DNA from: Coprinellus micaceus
Taxonomy: Eukaryota; Basidiomycota; Agaricomycetes; Agaricales; Psathyrellaceae
DNA length: 64,000 bases
Reading direction: 5' to 3'
Assembly (NCBI GenBank): GCA_951394405.1
Contig: OX596346.1
Location: forward strand, 434,001-498,000
In this document: piece after piece, positions 62,271 through 64,000 of the stretch
How positions within the stretch are numbered: the first letter of the stretch is position 1
Layout: every line of letters begins with the position of its first letter
Program-made: the position numbers and the translations under genes
Notes under the pieces: model-generated
The model's database searches: none
What the model was told of the DNA's origin: nothing
Seen by the model: only the letters and a program-made list of their open reading frames with translations

Positions 62271-64000
62271 ATGGCCATGTCAGCAGAGCAGATCCAAGCG
62301 CTCGCAGATGCCGTCGCAGCGTGGCGAGTGGAGGAGGTACGTATTTGTTTCTTTTGTGGTCGCATGGAGGTGTCACTGAGCAGCGACGGTAGTGTATGGA
62401 CAGTGCGTGGTTGTGAGGCATGCTGGGACCCACATCTAACTGGAGAGTAGTCTCATTTCATTGCTCCTACGTGAGCCACCGATACGATCTCTGGTTACGG
62501 ACCTTCTGAATTGGTATGGGCTCAGGTATACTACATTCTAGAAACGATACCTGAAGAAGTATGCAACCCCATCTACACACGACTGCCTCCTGACGCAGTA
62601 GCAATCAGGTTGCCATTATTTGGCCCCAAAGGTGGAATCGGGGGAAATCGCTCTACATGATTATCCGATATGGGCTGTTGCTCTACACAGCTTTGATTTT
62701 TGCTAGTGAGTCAATGACAGGGTCCGGTCTATGCTACCGTCGTTCTTCTCACTCCCTTTAAAAGGAAACAATAGGAACTACTTCACAATGTCTCCTAGGG
62801 TGAGCCCGATGACATTCCCGTTCATCGCATACGCCTGGTATTTGACTTCAAAATTTCCAGGAGTGCAAGGGCCTGATGATCGTCTATGATGGTTCGATTC
62901 CTCACCCGATTACAGGCTCAGAGAATGTGTGTTGAGAACGGTTGGCACAGTTATTTACTGTGGTGTTGCCTTGGTGTGTGACTGTGAGCCTTTCGAAATT
63001 GCCTTCCTGCCTTGGCGCACTTGACCCCTGCACCCTAGTCTCACTGGGCCTATGTCTCGGTGCCCTTCTCCAGGCAAAAGCACCCTACCTTATCGCAATG
63101 GTTATCCTTTCCTGTGTGAGTCATCCTCTAGACAAACCATCTTATTTGCTGCACTACTCCGACTGTCTCTATGACCCAGGCCATCCCCTCCGTCGATATC
63201 GTCATTAGCATAGTATCGGACATTCAATATCCAGGTCAGTGATAAACGGAGGGCAATCGTGACCCTGAAAGTCTCATACGCATGGATCATACCCAGCGGA
63301 ACCGGTTTCTCTCCTCGACGCCGAACTAGGCTATCCTTGCTACGTCTCCTCAACCGAGCAATGGTTGACCCAGACAATCGCAATTGTCGGCAGGGACATT
63401 CGCGCTTACCTGAACCTTGCCTCGACCAGCCGTGGGTCATCCAAGTGCCATTTTTAGGTAAGGGAGGAAGGGAACTGACATCGGATACAGTCCTGGCTCT
63501 GTTGGGCATCGTCAACCTCGTTATTCTCTACAACGGTCAGTGTGGTGGCCTGGTCCAGGTGGTACGCCGGGATGGAGGTCTACACGACTTGTCCCTATTA
63601 GGTTGGTCCTATCAACCTCTTCCTATGCTTCGTGCCATTGAACACTGCCCCACCCGCGACGAAAAAGCCATCAGAGTGACCGTGGCTGTCCTACGGACTC
63701 CTGCAGTACTGTCGGTACGTCGGAGTGCCTACCAGCGTTTGCAATGGTAAATGACATTTAGCGGAGGTTTCGGACATTGATGGCAGCCCAGTGTACCTGT
63801 ACGTGCTCTGCTTTCTCATTGAGGGGTTATACCTTTCACTAAAGCTGGTATTAGACTTGTGATAATGTATGGCCGCAGCGGTGTACAGGCCTCCCCTGGC
63901 TAACACAATTTCCACAGGACAAGCGAGGTCATGATTCCAATCCTTGCCCAAAGGCTCCTCATCAACATGCAGATGGTTGATTACATGGGTTCCGAATCCG
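62271..64000 (+). CDS. DUF6533-type multipass membrane protein, copy 8 (3' partial, intron 2 acceptor lost)
   Basis: Exons by homology: 62271-62336, 62451-62470, exon 3 ending 62558, 62609-62705, 62765-62799, 62861-62891, 62951-62983, 63039-63115, 63180-63234, 63297-63431, 63491-63601, 63668-63714, 63767-63798, 63855-63866, 63918 to the window end (NMQMVDYMGSES). All are in phase, but at the start of exon 3 the AG acceptor reads GT and the exon is diverged (WAQVYYILETIPEE). Exon 4 has WPQRWNRGKSLYMIIRYG, closest of all copies to the canonical DUF6533 pattern with Trp before Pro. Exon 8 FSLGLCLGALLQ and exon 10 ELGYPCY are present. It could be a pseudogene or spliced unusually; the end lies outside the window. 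Confidence 0.55.

Noticed and set aside
1..64000. CRISPR arrays, rRNA or tRNA genes
   Set aside because: No regularly spaced repeats, no rRNA-like stretches, and the only tRNA-like strings are the two retroelement primer-binding sites.

Overview
The window is a repeat-rich stretch of a filamentous fungus, almost certainly an agaricomycete. The evidence is many short (about 50-70 bp) GT-AG introns, a Tnp2-type CACTA transposase, a Ty1/copia element and a family of DUF6533-type multipass membrane proteins, all typical of mushroom-forming basidiomycetes. No tRNA, rRNA or CRISPR array was seen.

Layout. Bases 1-4074 are the right-hand part of a CACTA DNA transposon: transposase tail, a second spliced ORF, nine ACCCGT/ACGGGT subterminal motifs and a terminal TAGTG. 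From about 4.1 kb to the end, the window is one diverged head-to-tail array. Each unit (about 5-8 kb) contains, in order: (i) a conserved upstream box with two overlapping GATA sites followed by TGACTCAGCA; (ii) a four-exon cytosolic-type Fe/Mn superoxide dismutase (SOD) copy; (iii) a shared intergenic block; (iv) a TATA box and a 15-exon DUF6533 membrane-protein gene. I count ten SOD copies or fragments (A-J) and eight DUF6533 copies (1-8; copy 8 runs off the end). Every SOD copy is broken by stops, frameshifts, deletions or lost metal ligands. Five DUF6533 copies (1, 2, 5, 6, 7) can be spliced in silico into complete frames of 333-348 residues with all 14 introns at identical phases. Copies 3, 4 and 8 have lost the AG acceptor of intron 2, and copy 4 also carries a 1-bp deletion.

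Transposons have struck the dead SODs. SOD-F is split just after its start codon by a 2.06-kb LTR element without pol (204-bp LTRs, CCGT target duplication, a primer-binding site matching a tRNA 3' end, one 431-residue ORF). That ORF is itself split by a complete Ty1/copia element with identical 383-bp LTRs, a CCGCC target duplication and one gag-pol ORF. A solo LTR of the pol-less family, also flanked by CCGT, sits in SOD-D. The order of events is unit amplification, SOD decay, pol-less element, then copia. A 200-N gap at 13377-13576 lies where a DUF6533 copy would be expected, so the true copy number may be higher.

Exon coordinates come from comparing the eight copies with one another by eye. 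Family names rest on motifs, not database searches.
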